From Clostridia bacterium (lineage in GTDB: Bacteria > Bacillota > Clostridia > Christensenellales > Aristaeellaceae), in the NCBI GenBank assembly GCA_017428385.1, contig JAFRQX010000010.1:170591-234590 (forward strand): a stretch of DNA of 64,000 nt, read 5' to 3'. A program made the translations under genes and the position numbers. The notes beneath the pieces are model-generated. The model had not been told where the DNA came from. It was given only the letters and a program-made list of their open reading frames with translations, and made no database searches. Below are positions 34,097 to 43,262 of the stretch, piece by piece (the first letter of the stretch is position 1; each line of letters opens with the position of its first letter).

Positions 34097-36502
34097 ATGG
34101 AAAAGTGGATTCGCGCGCGTTATCTGCCCGGCATTCCTTTGGGAGAAGACGGGAAACGGGTAACCGCAGGGAAAGAACATATCGCCCTTTCCCGCAGGGC
34201 AGCGGGGGAGGGCATGGTGCTGCTCAAGAACGAGGGGGTACTGCCGCTGCGGCATGGCTGCAAAGTGGCGCTCTTCGGCAAAGCATCCGCGGACTACGTC
34301 AAGGGAGGCGGCGGCAGCGGCGACGTGACCGTGGCCTACGTCCGGGACATGTTTGACGGAATGATCGAAGTGATCGGCGAAGAAGCCGTTTATCCGGGCA
34401 CCATGAAGTATTACCGGAATTATGTGGCCGCCCAATACGAGGATCACTGGGAACCCGGCATGGTGGCGGAACCGCCGGTGCCGGATGTCCTGCTTAAGGA
34501 AGCCCGGGAGTTCACGGATACCGCCATTATCTCCATCAGCCGCTTCTCCGGCGAGGACTGGGACCGGAAGTCTGACCGGGCGAAGATCACCCGGAAGGAT
34601 CCGGTGACCGGCGACGCCGTCAGCATGAGCGACGTGCTCTTTGAACGGGGGGATTTCTATCTTTCCGACGCAGAACGTATCATGGTGGAAACCGTCAGCG
34701 AAGCCTTTGACAAGGTCATCGTTGTGCTGAATACCGGAGGCATGATGGAAACTGCCTGCTTCCGGAACAATCCCCGGATCCAGGGCCTGCTGCTGGCCTT
34801 CCAGGGCGGTATGGAGGGCGCCTGCGCCGCGGCGGAACTGCTGACAGGCGTGACGACGCCTTCCGGCAAACTGCCGGACACCCTGGCGGAAGAACTGGAT
34901 GATTATCCCGGCTGCATTGATTTCTATGACAGTGACACCTTTGTGAACTATACCGAAGATATCTACGTCGGCTACCGGTACTTTGAGACGATTGCCGGGA
35001 CGGCGGAGAAGGTGGTTTATCCCTTCGGATTCGGCCTCAGTTATACCCGCTTCTCCCTGACGGAGCAGACTGTGAACTTCACAGAGGACGAGGCCGAAAT
35101 CCGGGTGAAGGTGACCAATGAAGGCGGCTGCCCGGGACGGGAGATTGTGCAGGTTTACTTCAGCGCACCCCAGGGCCTGCTGGGCAAGCCGGCGAAGGAA
35201 CTGGCCGGATACCGGAAGACGAAGCTGCTGGCTCCCGGCGAGGCGGAAGAGATTGTGATCCGCTTCCCGCTGTCCCAGATGGCCAGCTATGACGACCTGG
35301 GCAAAGTAGCCCGCTCCGCACGCGTGCTGGAGAAGGGCGAATACCGGTTCTTTATCGGCACCAGCGTCCGGGACGGAGCCTGGGCGGAGGAAACTTGGAA
35401 ACTCGCGGAGGACCGCGTGACAGAGCAGCTGACAGCCCGCATGGTGCCCACGAACCTGGAGAAGCGCCTTCAGGCGGACGGCAGCTATGAGGAGTTACCC
35501 ACCGGCCCCTGCAATGATTTCAACTATACCGCCCTGGAACCCATGACACCGGAAGTGATCTTCGCTAATCCGGAAACCCGGGCGATTCCGCGGATCAGCC
35601 ACATGGGGCCCAAGGACGGCATGAAGCTGAAGGATGTGGCGGAAGGGAAGATGACCCTGGAAGCCTTTGTGTCCGCACTGCCGGCAGAAGACCTGGCAGC
35701 CCTGCTGGGCGGTCAGCCCAATGTGGGCCTGGCGAACACCTTTGGTTACGGCAACAACCCGGTTTACGGCATTCCCAATATCATGACAGCGGACGGCCCT
35801 GCGGGAATCCGCTTCCATAAGCATATCGGCGTGACCACAACCGCCTTCCCCTGCTCTACGCTGCTGGCTGCCTCCTGGGATCCGGAACTGTGCGGCGAAG
35901 TGGGTGTTGCGGTGGCGCAGGAAGCCAAGGAGAACAACATTATGGTCTGGCTGGCACCCGGTGTGAACATCCACCGGAACCCGCTGTGCGGCCGGAACTT
36001 TGAGTATTATTCCGAGGATCCGCTGCTGGCAGGCAAGCAGGCCGCAGGCCTGGTCCGGGGCGTGCAGAGCCAGCATATCGCGGCAACCCCGAAGCACTTT
36101 GCCCTGAACAACAAGGAAACCAACCGCCGCAACTGCGACGCCCGGGTTTCCGAGCGGGCTATCCGGGAAATCTACCTGCGGCAGTTTGAGATCGTGGTGA
36201 AGGAGTCTCATCCCTGGTCCCTCATGTCCAGCTACAACATCGTGAACGGCCACCGGGCCAGTGAGTATAAGGATATGCTGACCGGCATCCTCCGCGAGGA
36301 GTGGGGCTTTGACGGCATGGTGACCACCGACTGGTGGACCCTGGGCGAGCACTACAAGGAAGTGGCGGCCGGCAACGATATGAAGATGGCCACCGGTTTC
36401 CCGGAGAGACTGCTGGAGGCGCTGGAGAAGGGTGTGCTCACGCGGGAGGAAATGGAAAAAGCCGCAGTGAACGTTCTGCGGCTGATCCTGAGGATTGATT
36501 AA
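34097..36502 (+). CDS. glycoside hydrolase family 3 beta-glucosidase, permuted domain order
   Basis: An 801-residue cytoplasmic GH3 enzyme without a signal peptide. The order is reversed relative to most GH3 proteins: the C-terminal alpha/beta sandwich domain comes first (about residues 25-310, GEGMVLLKNEGVLPL), then an Fn3-like domain (about 325-440), then the TIM-barrel catalytic domain (about 530-801). The nucleophile is D745 in GMVTTDWW; the barrel also shows KHFALNNKETNR. Permuted GH3 enzymes are known from Ruminococcus and Butyrivibrio. It likely cleaves beta-glucosides taken up from plant polymers. Confidence 0.92.
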   Translation: MEKWIRARYLPGIPLGEDGKRVTAGKEHIALSRRAAGEGMVLLKNEGVLPLRHGCKVALFGKASADYVKGGGGSGDVTVAYVRDMFDGMIEVIGEEAVYPGTMKYYRNYVAAQYEDHWEPGMVAEPPVPDVLLKEAREFTDTAIISISRFSGEDWDRKSDRAKITRKDPVTGDAVSMSDVLFERGDFYLSDAERIMVETVSEAFDKVIVVLNTGGMMETACFRNNPRIQGLLLAFQGGMEGACAAAELLTGVTTPSGKLPDTLAEELDDYPGCIDFYDSDTFVNYTEDIYVGYRYFETIAGTAEKVVYPFGFGLSYTRFSLTEQTVNFTEDEAEIRVKVTNEGGCPGREIVQVYFSAPQGLLGKPAKELAGYRKTKLLAPGEAEEIVIRFPLSQMASYDDLGKVARSARVLEKGEYRFFIGTSVRDGAWAEETWKLAEDRVTEQLTARMVPTNLEKRLQADGSYEELPTGPCNDFNYTALEPMTPEVIFANPETRAIPRISHMGPKDGMKLKDVAEGKMTLEAFVSALPAEDLAALLGGQPNVGLANTFGYGNNPVYGIPNIMTADGPAGIRFHKHIGVTTTAFPCSTLLAASWDPELCGEVGVAVAQEAKENNIMVWLAPGVNIHRNPLCGRNFEYYSEDPLLAGKQAAGLVRGVQSQHIAATPKHFALNNKETNRRNCDARVSERAIREIYLRQFEIVVKESHPWSLMSSYNIVNGHRASEYKDMLTGILREEWGFDGMVTTDWWTLGEHYKEVAAGNDMKMATGFPERLLEALEKGVLTREEMEKAAVNVLRLILRID

Positions 36503-36517
36503 AACAACAATACAGGA

Positions 36518-36552
36518 TGTGACAGGGGGACAGACCCTCTGTCACATTTTTT
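36518..36552 (+). terminator. TGTGACAG palindrome acting as terminator
   Basis: TGTGACAG..CTCTGTCACA hairpin with internal GGGGGACAGACCC, followed by six T residues, 16 bases after the GH3 stop. It belongs to the dispersed GTGACAG family. Confidence 0.65.
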
Positions 36553-36589
36553 CAAAATCGTGACAAAGGTTCAGTCCCCGCAGTCACCT

Positions 36590-36940
36590 TTAATCTCTTT
36601 GAAATCCGTGGTAGCGGGTGCCCTGATGACTGAGCCTGCCGTGATCGGATTCGGAGAGCATGCCATACTCGGTACCTTTCACGGGGAGCTCCAGCCGCTC
36701 ACCGTTTTCCAGCTGGAAGGTCACGTAGTAGTTGGTATGGGCATGCTCGTGGCCCCATACTTCTGTTCTTTTCGCTACCACCGTCGCGTTCTCTGTCACG
36801 TCCGGTGAATTGTTGTTTCGGCTCCACTGCGAGGCGCCCTTGGCGATAGCGTAAATGAGGCTGCCGATGAAAAGCACGACAATTAATGTGCCGAAAGCAT
36901 CAAAAGCGCCGGTTCCGTGTGTGTAAAGCATGCTGTTCAT
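36590..36940 (-). CDS. DUF2500 family membrane protein
   Basis: A 116-residue protein with one N-terminal transmembrane segment (about residues 12-34). The conserved tail includes ATVVAKRTEVWG, YYVTFQLENGERLELPVKG, EYGMLSESDHG and LSHQGTRYHGF, which define DUF2500. It is likely an anchored outside beta domain of unknown role. AGGGAG precedes the ATG at 36940. Confidence 0.87.
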   Translation of the reverse strand: MNSMLYTHGTGAFDAFGTLIVVLFIGSLIYAIAKGASQWSRNNNSPDVTENATVVAKRTEVWGHEHAHTNYYVTFQLENGERLELPVKGTEYGMLSESDHGRLSHQGTRYHGFQRD

Positions 36941-37040
36941 CTGCAGGTACTCCCTTCATCATAACAGTGTTTTGCTGTAAGTATAATACATGGAAAAGGC
37001 CTGGAATAAAAGGAATTGTTTGGAAAAATAGAGCGGGTTA

Positions 37041-37070
37041 TTGTACGAAAAACATAAATTATGATATACT
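37041..37070 (+). promoter_or_regulatory. promoter of the GNAT gene
   Basis: TTGTAC (37041-37046), 18-nt spacer, TATACT (37065-37070). Confidence 0.6.
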
Positions 37071-37136
37071 TTGTTTGACGGCAAGGGAGTCAGATTTGAT
37101 TCCTTTGTCTTTTTGTTACCGGAGGAATGAATTTTA

Positions 37137-37595
37137 ATGGCACTGAGATTCACATGGACTGACGGAAATGACAAGGTTTTCAGGGATTTTTACCTGATCA
37201 CGGAAGCGTATTACAGCCGGATTGTCGGCGGGGAGGAGAACCGGCGGCAGTTTATTCCGTACAACCTGTCTTCCGCGGTGGAGGATGTGCTTCTGGTTTA
37301 TCAGAATAATGTTCCGGCGGCCTGCGCCGGGCTGAAACGGTATTCAGATACGGACGCGGAGGTCAAGCGGGTCTGGGTGGATCCGACTTACAGGGGACAC
37401 CGGATTGCTACCCTGATGATGGCAATCCTTGAAGATAAGGCAAAAGCAAAGGGCTACAGGCGGACGGTGCTGCAGACCCGGGAGATTATGACAGACGCCG
37501 TCAGGCTGTACACAAAACTGGGATACCAGAGAATTGACAACTACCCTCCGTATGACAAGCTGGAGGGCGCGGTATGCTTCGCGAAGGAGCTTTGA
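37137..37595 (+). CDS. GNAT family N-acetyltransferase
   Basis: A 152-residue acetyltransferase. VKRVWVDPTYRGHRIATLMM is the acetyl-CoA site, with the RGHRIA form of the Q/RxxGxG/A motif, and VRLYTKLGYQRIDNYPPY is typical of the GNAT C-terminus. The start has GGAGGAATGAATTTTA upstream. It lies 23 bases before the PPDK_N-like gene and is probably in one operon with it. Substrate unknown. Confidence 0.87.
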   Translation: MALRFTWTDGNDKVFRDFYLITEAYYSRIVGGEENRRQFIPYNLSSAVEDVLLVYQNNVPAACAGLKRYSDTDAEVKRVWVDPTYRGHRIATLMMAILEDKAKAKGYRRTVLQTREIMTDAVRLYTKLGYQRIDNYPPYDKLEGAVCFAKEL

Positions 37596-37618
37596 GCTGA
37601 CAGGGAGGAGGCTTCCTC

Positions 37619-40195
37619 ATGGCTGCGTTTGACCGGGTGCTTTCGGGTATTCCCGCGCTGGATCAGGTGCTGGACAATATCCGGATGGGGGACAATGTGG
37701 TCTGGCGTGTGTCAGACCTGGATGAATTCCGCCGTTTCGCGCTTCCCTTTGTGGAACAGGCGAAAAAAGACAGGCGGAACATCATCTATTTCCGGTTCGC
37801 CAGCCATCCGGAGCTGGTGCCGGAGTGCCCGGAGGTGAAGCGGATCTGTGTGCCGCTGTCCCACCGGTTTGAAACCTTCACCGTGGAGATCCACAAGGCG
37901 ATTGAGCAGGAAGGCCGGGACGCTTTCTATGTGTTTGACTGTCTTTCGGAGCTGCAGACCGCCTGGGCCACGGACATGATGATGGGCAACTTCTTCCGGG
38001 TGACCTGTCCCTTCCTGTTCATCCTGGACACGGTGGCCTTTTTCCCGATCATCCGGGGCAGGCATTCCTTCAACGCGATTACCAAGATCATGAATACCAC
38101 CCAGTTGTTCCTGGATGTGTATTCTGACGCGGAGCGGGAAGCAGTCTATATCCGCCCGCAGAAGGTGTGGAACCGGAATTCCGATACCATGTTCCTGCCG
38201 CACCTGTACCGCCCGGCGGAAGGGACAATCAAGCCCATCCAGGACGGCGTGCAGACCAGCCGGTTTTATCAGGTGATGGATGGTTACCAGCGCACGCTGG
38301 AGGAACAGTATGCGGATTCCTGGGACCGTTTTTTCAACCGTGCCAAAGTCCTGCACGAGAGCAGGATGCCCGTGAGCGAAGAGTGCAGCCGGATGTGCAA
38401 TATCATGATGACCCGGGATGAGCGGCTGCGGGTGCTGGTCAAGAAACATTTTAAACCGGAGGATTACTTCCGGGTCCGGGACCACATGGTGGGTACCGGC
38501 ATGGTGGGCGGCAAGACCTGCGGCATGCTGCTGGCCCGGGCCATCATCCGGAACCTGGCGCCGGATATCAACGCGGTGCTGGAACCTCATGATTCCTTCT
38601 ACGTCGGTTCCGACGTGTTCTATACCTACATTGTGGACAATGACTTCTGGGACATCCGGGTCCGGCAGCGGACGGAGGAAGGGTATTTCACCCTGGCCGG
38701 GGAACTGGCGGAGCGGCTGCGGAGCGGGCATTTTTCCCGGGAAATTGAGGAGCAGTTTACCCATATCCTGGAATACTACGGGCAGGATCCCTACATCGTC
38801 CGCTCCAGCAGTATCCTGGAGGACGGTTTTGACAATGCCTTCGCGGGCAAATATGAATCCGTGTTCTGCGCCAACCGGGGTACCCCGGAAGAACGGCTGG
38901 AAGAGTTTGAGAACGCCGTGCGGACAGTATACGCCAGCTCCGCGGGGCTTTCCGCCCTGGACTACCGGAAACGCCGGGGACTGGATAAGCGGGATGAGCA
39001 GATGGCCCTGCTGGTGATGCGGGTTTCCGGATCCGCTTACGGCTCCTACTATATGCCCTGCGCTGCGGGTGTAGGCTACTCCTTCAGCCCCTACAAGTTC
39101 CTGAATGATATTGATTCCTCCGCCGGCATGCTGCGGCTGGTGGCAGGCCTGGGAACCTCCGCCGTGGACCGGACAGAGGGATCCTATCCGCGGCTTGTCA
39201 GCCTGGATAAGCCGGAGGTAACCAACTTCACCACCGTGGCGGAAAAGCACCAGTTTTCCCAACGGAAGGCGGAGGTTGTGGACCTGAAGACCCGGAGCCT
39301 GAACAGGGTGCCCCTGGATGACCTGGAGCCGGTGCTCCCGGCCTATGTGAAGAACCAGGTGCTGGAGCATGACACGGAAGCGGAGGCTTCACTGCATGAG
39401 CGAGGCATCTGGCGGAATATCTGTTTCATCTCCTGTCTGGGCCTGGTCCGGAACCGGGAGATGATGGAGCGGATGCAGCGGATGATGCACCTGATCCAGA
39501 AGGAATACAGCGAGCCGGTGGACATTGAGTTCACGATCAACGTATCGGAAAGCCGGGAGTATATGATTAACCTGCTGCAGTGCCGGCCACTGCAGGTGTT
39601 CAAGGACGGCGGCGGCGTCACCGTGCCGGAAAACGTGCACGCGGAGGATATACTGCTGGAAACGCGGCATGCTTCCATGGGCCTGTCCAGGGAAGTGAAG
39701 TTGGATCGGATTGTTTATGTGGATCCGGTGAAATACTACCAGCTGCCCTATAACGAAAAAACGGCGATCGCAGCCCTGATCGGCCGGATCAACTGGAAAT
39801 ACCGGGATACCGGAATGCATATGATGCTACTGGTGCCCGGACGGATCGGCACTTCCTCACCGGAACTGGGCGTGCCAACGGCTTTCTCGGATATCAGCGG
39901 GTTTGACGCTGTATGCGAGATTGCGGAAAGCCGGGCGGGGTACAATCCGGAACTGTCCTATGGCAGCCACATCTTCCAGGACTTGGTGGAGGCGCAGATC
40001 CTCTATACTGCGGTCTTCCCGGGAGAGCGGACCATCCACTTTCGGCCGGAGCTTTTGCGGCAGGTGCCGAACCTGATCGGGGAGATTCCCGGCGGGGAGG
40101 AGAAGCGGGAAGTGGTCTGCCTGGCGGACGTCAGCGCCCTGGACTGCCGGCTGTATCATGACTTGACGAATGAGCATATCCTGCTGAAGTTCTGA
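37619..40195 (+). CDS. KaiC-like domain fused to a PEP/pyruvate-binding (PPDK_N) ATP-grasp domain
   Basis: An 858-residue protein. Residues 5-230 look like a RecA/KaiC core (SGIPALDQVLDNIRMGDNVVW, later FYVFDCLSEL and FLFILDTVAFF), but the Walker A Lys is missing: VSDLDEFRR sits where GxxGxGKT is expected. Residues 290-660 carry the ATP-grasp of PEP synthase/PPDK: GGKTCGMLLARAI, VRSSSILEDGFDNAFAGKYES and LLQCRPLQ. The swivelling His domain and the PEP-binding barrel are absent. It therefore cannot be a complete PEP synthase; a phosphotransfer or signalling role is likely. Confidence 0.75.
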   Translation: MAAFDRVLSGIPALDQVLDNIRMGDNVVWRVSDLDEFRRFALPFVEQAKKDRRNIIYFRFASHPELVPECPEVKRICVPLSHRFETFTVEIHKAIEQEGRDAFYVFDCLSELQTAWATDMMMGNFFRVTCPFLFILDTVAFFPIIRGRHSFNAITKIMNTTQLFLDVYSDAEREAVYIRPQKVWNRNSDTMFLPHLYRPAEGTIKPIQDGVQTSRFYQVMDGYQRTLEEQYADSWDRFFNRAKVLHESRMPVSEECSRMCNIMMTRDERLRVLVKKHFKPEDYFRVRDHMVGTGMVGGKTCGMLLARAIIRNLAPDINAVLEPHDSFYVGSDVFYTYIVDNDFWDIRVRQRTEEGYFTLAGELAERLRSGHFSREIEEQFTHILEYYGQDPYIVRSSSILEDGFDNAFAGKYESVFCANRGTPEERLEEFENAVRTVYASSAGLSALDYRKRRGLDKRDEQMALLVMRVSGSAYGSYYMPCAAGVGYSFSPYKFLNDIDSSAGMLRLVAGLGTSAVDRTEGSYPRLVSLDKPEVTNFTTVAEKHQFSQRKAEVVDLKTRSLNRVPLDDLEPVLPAYVKNQVLEHDTEAEASLHERGIWRNICFISCLGLVRNREMMERMQRMMHLIQKEYSEPVDIEFTINVSESREYMINLLQCRPLQVFKDGGGVTVPENVHAEDILLETRHASMGLSREVKLDRIVYVDPVKYYQLPYNEKTAIAALIGRINWKYRDTGMHMMLLVPGRIGTSSPELGVPTAFSDISGFDAVCEIAESRAGYNPELSYGSHIFQDLVEAQILYTAVFPGERTIHFRPELLRQVPNLIGEIPGGEEKREVVCLADVSALDCRLYHDLTNEHILLKF

Positions 40196-40219
40196 ACAAA
40201 AAGAAATAGATAATCTTTG

Positions 40220-40250
40220 ATGTGACAGAGGGACAATCCCACTGTCACAT
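40220..40250. repeat. ATGTGACAG/CTGTCACAT palindrome
   Basis: ATGTGACAG..GGGACAATCCC..CTGTCACAT, closely similar to 36518-36546, 25 bases after a stop codon. No T run, so its function is unclear. Confidence 0.6.
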
Positions 40251-40343
40251 CCTTTACCGGCTACTTTTTTTCTGTTGTTTCGGGGTGTGAGATGGTATAA
40301 TGATGCCGTTTCTGAGACCGTTGAAAGACCACAGGAGAACTAT

Positions 40344-41273
40344 ATGACGATATACATTGACGCGGATGCCTGCCCGGTAACCAGGATTGCCGAACGCATT
40401 GCGAAAGAGCACGGCATCCCGGTAACCCTGTTGTGCGACACCAATCATCTGCTGACGTCAGATTACAGCACGGTCCGGACCATCGGGGCCGGGGCGGACG
40501 CCGTGGACCTGGCGCTGATCAACCTGTGCCGACAGGGAGATATCGTGATCACCCAGGATTACGGGGTGGCGGCGCTGGCACTGGGGAAGGGCGCGAAGGC
40601 CATCCACCAGAGCGGTATGCGTTATACGGATGACAATATTGACCGCCTGCTGATGGAGCGGCACCTGGCCAGGAAGGCCCGGCAGAGTGGAAAGCATCAC
40701 CTGAAGGGCCCGGCCAAGCGCACGGAGGAGGATGACCGGCGCTTTGCGGAGAGCTTTGAAAAGCTGATCCGGGAAAGTGAATATGTGTGCCGGATTGCGA
40801 ACCGGGAAGAGATGGAGCGGAAATGGGACGCGGAAATTGAGCGTAATGCGGAGGACCGGGAAAACTGGATCGTCTGGAAGGCAATGGCTGTCAAAAACGC
40901 GGAGGACGGAGCCAGCATCCCGTATTACGGATTCCTGGGAGAGAAGATCATCTGCGAGGCTACAGCGGTTCTGAAACCGGAATATGTGCAGAACGGCGAA
41001 GGACTGGCGGATGAGCATACAGCCTATCTGTGCGCCTTCCGGACAAACGAGCCTTACCGGGGACGGGGCTATTTCTCGGCGCTCATGCAGTTTATGCTGG
41101 AGGACCTCCGGCTGAAGGGATATACGAAGGTGACGGTGGGTGTGGAGCCGGAGGAGGAAACCAACCGGCGGATCTATGACCACTGGGGATTCAGCGAGCT
41201 GATCAAACGCTCGCAGGAAAGCTATCCCGACGGGACGGAGATCGAAGTGGAATACTACGGAAAAAAACTGTAA
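40344..41273 (+). CDS. YaiI/YqxD (DUF188) domain fused to a GNAT acetyltransferase
   Basis: A 309-residue protein in two parts. Residues 1-145 match the YaiI/YqxD family, a PIN-like fold of unknown function: IYIDADACPV, ALINLCRQGDIVITQDYGVAALAL and GMRYTDDNIDRLLMERHLARKAR. Residues 165-309 are a GNAT domain with NEPYRGRGYFSALM and RRIYDHWGFSEL. YaiI proteins normally end near residue 150, so the fusion is unusual. The ATG at 40344 has CAGGAG upstream. Confidence 0.85.
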   Translation: MTIYIDADACPVTRIAERIAKEHGIPVTLLCDTNHLLTSDYSTVRTIGAGADAVDLALINLCRQGDIVITQDYGVAALALGKGAKAIHQSGMRYTDDNIDRLLMERHLARKARQSGKHHLKGPAKRTEEDDRRFAESFEKLIRESEYVCRIANREEMERKWDAEIERNAEDRENWIVWKAMAVKNAEDGASIPYYGFLGEKIICEATAVLKPEYVQNGEGLADEHTAYLCAFRTNEPYRGRGYFSALMQFMLEDLRLKGYTKVTVGVEPEEETNRRIYDHWGFSELIKRSQESYPDGTEIEVEYYGKKL

Positions 41274-41278
41274 AAAAG

Positions 41279-41305
41279 TTGTCGGCAGATACGTCCCCCT
41301 GACAA
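41279..41305. repeat. TTGTC..CAGATACGTCCCC..GACAA repeat, copy 1
   Basis: TTGTCGG / CTGACAA stem around CAGATACGTCCCC. A near-identical copy lies at 46697-46723. Confidence 0.65.
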
Positions 41306-41388
41306 TATTGATTATTTTTTTGATTTTTCCCAACCTTTTTCATATTGATGTGTCTGTATAGGTGAAAGCTTTCAGAAAGGAGGATCTC

Positions 41389-42993
41389 ATGAGGAAACAG
41401 GAAGCGGAAAAAATCCTGGAATCCTGGCTGAATCCGGTGCTCGGATTTGCGCTGAAGCGGTGCAAAACTCCGGAAGACGCCGAGGATCTTTCCCAGGAGA
41501 TCATCCTGCGGGTTTACAGAGCGTTGCTTCTGCGTGACGACGTGGAGGACGTGAGTAAATTCATCTGGACTGTGGCGCACAACGCCCTGTGCAACTACTA
41601 CCGGAGCGCATCAAGGAACATGATCGGCATTCCGGTGGAAGTCCTGGCGGATCTCCCGGCCGAATCCGCAGAAGACGCGGAAGAGGACGTGGAGACGGTG
41701 GAGCGCCTGAAGAAGGAGATTGCCTATCTGTCCGGACTGCAGCGGAAGATCGTGATCGCCTATTACATCGACCACAAAAAGCAGGAACAGATTGCCCGGG
41801 AGTTCGGTATTCCCGTCGGAACTGTGAAATGGCATCTGTTCGAGGCGAAGAAAGAGCTGAAGAAAGGAATGGGAAAAATGAGAGAAGCAAGCAACCTGAA
41901 ATATAATCCCGTCCGGTTTGTAACCCGGGGAATTACCGGGAGTCTTGGACGGAAAGATGTATATGATATGTTCGGCAGCCCGCTGGTGCAGAATCTCTGC
42001 TACGCGGTACGGGATACCTGGAAAACCGTGAATGAGATTGCGGATGACCTGGGCGTTTCCCCGGTTTACCTGGAGGACGAGGCTGCCCGTCTGGAGGAGT
42101 TTGGCTTCCTGAAAAAGAAGGGCGATAAGTACCTGGCGGACTTCCTGCTGGAGGAGCCGAATTTGGACTTCCTGCGGCTGGAAAATGATACTTACAAGGC
42201 TGCGGCGGATCTGTTTGCTGATGAACTTTATACCCGGCTGACGGAGAGCGGCGTCCTGGATTCTCCGTCTATTACCGGCAGATGGAAGATGGATAAAAAC
42301 TTCCTGCTGTGGGCGCTGATTCCCTATATTGCGGCCTGCTCCGGAGACAGCGTCCGGGAGATGAAGATTTCCTTTGAGGAAGCCGCAACGGTCCGGAAGG
42401 ACGGCGGAACCAACATCTTTCACGCGCAGGTCCGGGAAGCAGTGCCGGAAGAATATGAGGCGATGAACGGCTGGTTCGGTCCCTGCTGGAACGGGGACGG
42501 GAAACACATTCTGTGGCAGGTGGGCAGCGAATGGTCAGATAACCTGCAGGAACGGGCAATGAACTATCAGGAAGACGCGGCGAAAATCCTTGCCCTGTAT
42601 GAAAGGGAACAACAGGATAAGCTTTCTGTGGATGAGTATGCCTGGCTGGCCCAGATGGGACAGATTGTCCTGGACAGTGAGGACCGGGCGCAATGGCAGA
42701 TCGTGGTGCTGGACAATCAGCAAATCCGGGAGGAACTGCTGGCCGTCGGCACAAAGATCCGGGAAGAAAAAGCAGCGGAATTCAGGAAACTGAAGGAGAC
42801 GTATACCCAGGCTGCCCTGAAGAACCTGCCCTCCCAGATGCGGAAGATGAAAGAGTTTGAATTGCAGTTCCTGTTCAACTCGGACGGCCGGTTTGTGTAC
42901 TACTGCCTGAAGAAACTGGTGAACAGCGGGAAACTGACGCCTCCGCCGGAGGAACAGAAGAAGGCTATGTCCACGCTGATTATGCCTGCGTGA
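41389..42993 (+). CDS. ECF-type sigma factor with long C-terminal extension
   Basis: A 534-residue protein. Residues 5-75 contain sigma region 2 (RCKTPEDAEDLSQEIILRVY, VSKFIWTVAHNALCNYYRS) and residues 100-155 region 4 (LSGLQRKIVIAYYIDHKKQE, IAREFGIPVGTVKWHLFEAK). A further 375 residues follow. They start with a likely winged helix (VNEIADDLGVSPVYLEDEA, ARLEEFGFLKKKGDKY) and then an unrecognised region. Typical ECF factors are near 180 residues, so the extension probably senses a ligand or interacts with a partner. No anti-sigma gene is adjacent. Confidence 0.85.
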   Translation: MRKQEAEKILESWLNPVLGFALKRCKTPEDAEDLSQEIILRVYRALLLRDDVEDVSKFIWTVAHNALCNYYRSASRNMIGIPVEVLADLPAESAEDAEEDVETVERLKKEIAYLSGLQRKIVIAYYIDHKKQEQIAREFGIPVGTVKWHLFEAKKELKKGMGKMREASNLKYNPVRFVTRGITGSLGRKDVYDMFGSPLVQNLCYAVRDTWKTVNEIADDLGVSPVYLEDEAARLEEFGFLKKKGDKYLADFLLEEPNLDFLRLENDTYKAAADLFADELYTRLTESGVLDSPSITGRWKMDKNFLLWALIPYIAACSGDSVREMKISFEEAATVRKDGGTNIFHAQVREAVPEEYEAMNGWFGPCWNGDGKHILWQVGSEWSDNLQERAMNYQEDAAKILALYEREQQDKLSVDEYAWLAQMGQIVLDSEDRAQWQIVVLDNQQIREELLAVGTKIREEKAAEFRKLKETYTQAALKNLPSQMRKMKEFELQFLFNSDGRFVYYCLKKLVNSGKLTPPPEEQKKAMSTLIMPA

Positions 42994-43011
42994 AAAAACT
43001 GCAAAAAAGTG

Positions 43012-43041
43012 TTGACACAGGGTAAGGCCCCGTAGTATAGT
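43012..43041 (+). promoter_or_regulatory. strong promoter of the 35-residue peptide transcript
   Basis: TTGACA (43012-43017), 18-nt spacer, TATAGT (43036-43041), starting 19 bases after the sigma factor stop. Confidence 0.75.
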
Positions 43042-43076
43042 CTGTCCAATATATTCAGAAAGGAGCTCTCCTCAGG

Positions 43077-43184
43077 ATGAAGTACGGATACATCGCTCTG
43101 GCTCTGCTGCTTGCGAACACGCTGAAGCTTGTCCGTGCTATTCTGCTGTGCCCGTACAGAGATAAGAGGAGAGTCACCTGGTAA
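43077..43184 (+). CDS. 35-residue hydrophobic peptide with basic tail
   Basis: The frame starts MKYGYIALALLLANTL and ends with a Lys/Arg-rich tail (YRDKRRVTW): one short membrane helix plus a charged end. It has its own promoter and terminator, making a transcript of about 190 nt. GGAG is present, but 12-13 nt from the ATG and within a GGAGCTCTCC dyad, so translation may be weak or controlled. The layout resembles type I toxin peptides or small membrane regulators; neither is proven. Confidence 0.5.
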   Translation: MKYGYIALALLLANTLKLVRAILLCPYRDKRRVTW

Positions 43185-43200
43185 TATTTTATCAGTTAAC

Positions 43201-43238
43201 AAGCCGCTTATCTCTTATCAGATAAGCGGCTTTATTTT
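43201..43238 (+). terminator. terminator of the peptide transcript
   Basis: AAGCCGCTTATCT / AGATAAGCGGCTT, a perfect 13-bp stem, followed by TATTTTAT. Confidence 0.85.
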
Positions 43239-43262
43239 ATCTATCCAAAGGAGGAGAGAAAA

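Noticed and set aside
41279..41305. Terminator for the YaiI-GNAT gene
   Set aside because: No T run follows; its near-identical twin at 46697 shows it to be a dispersed repeat.
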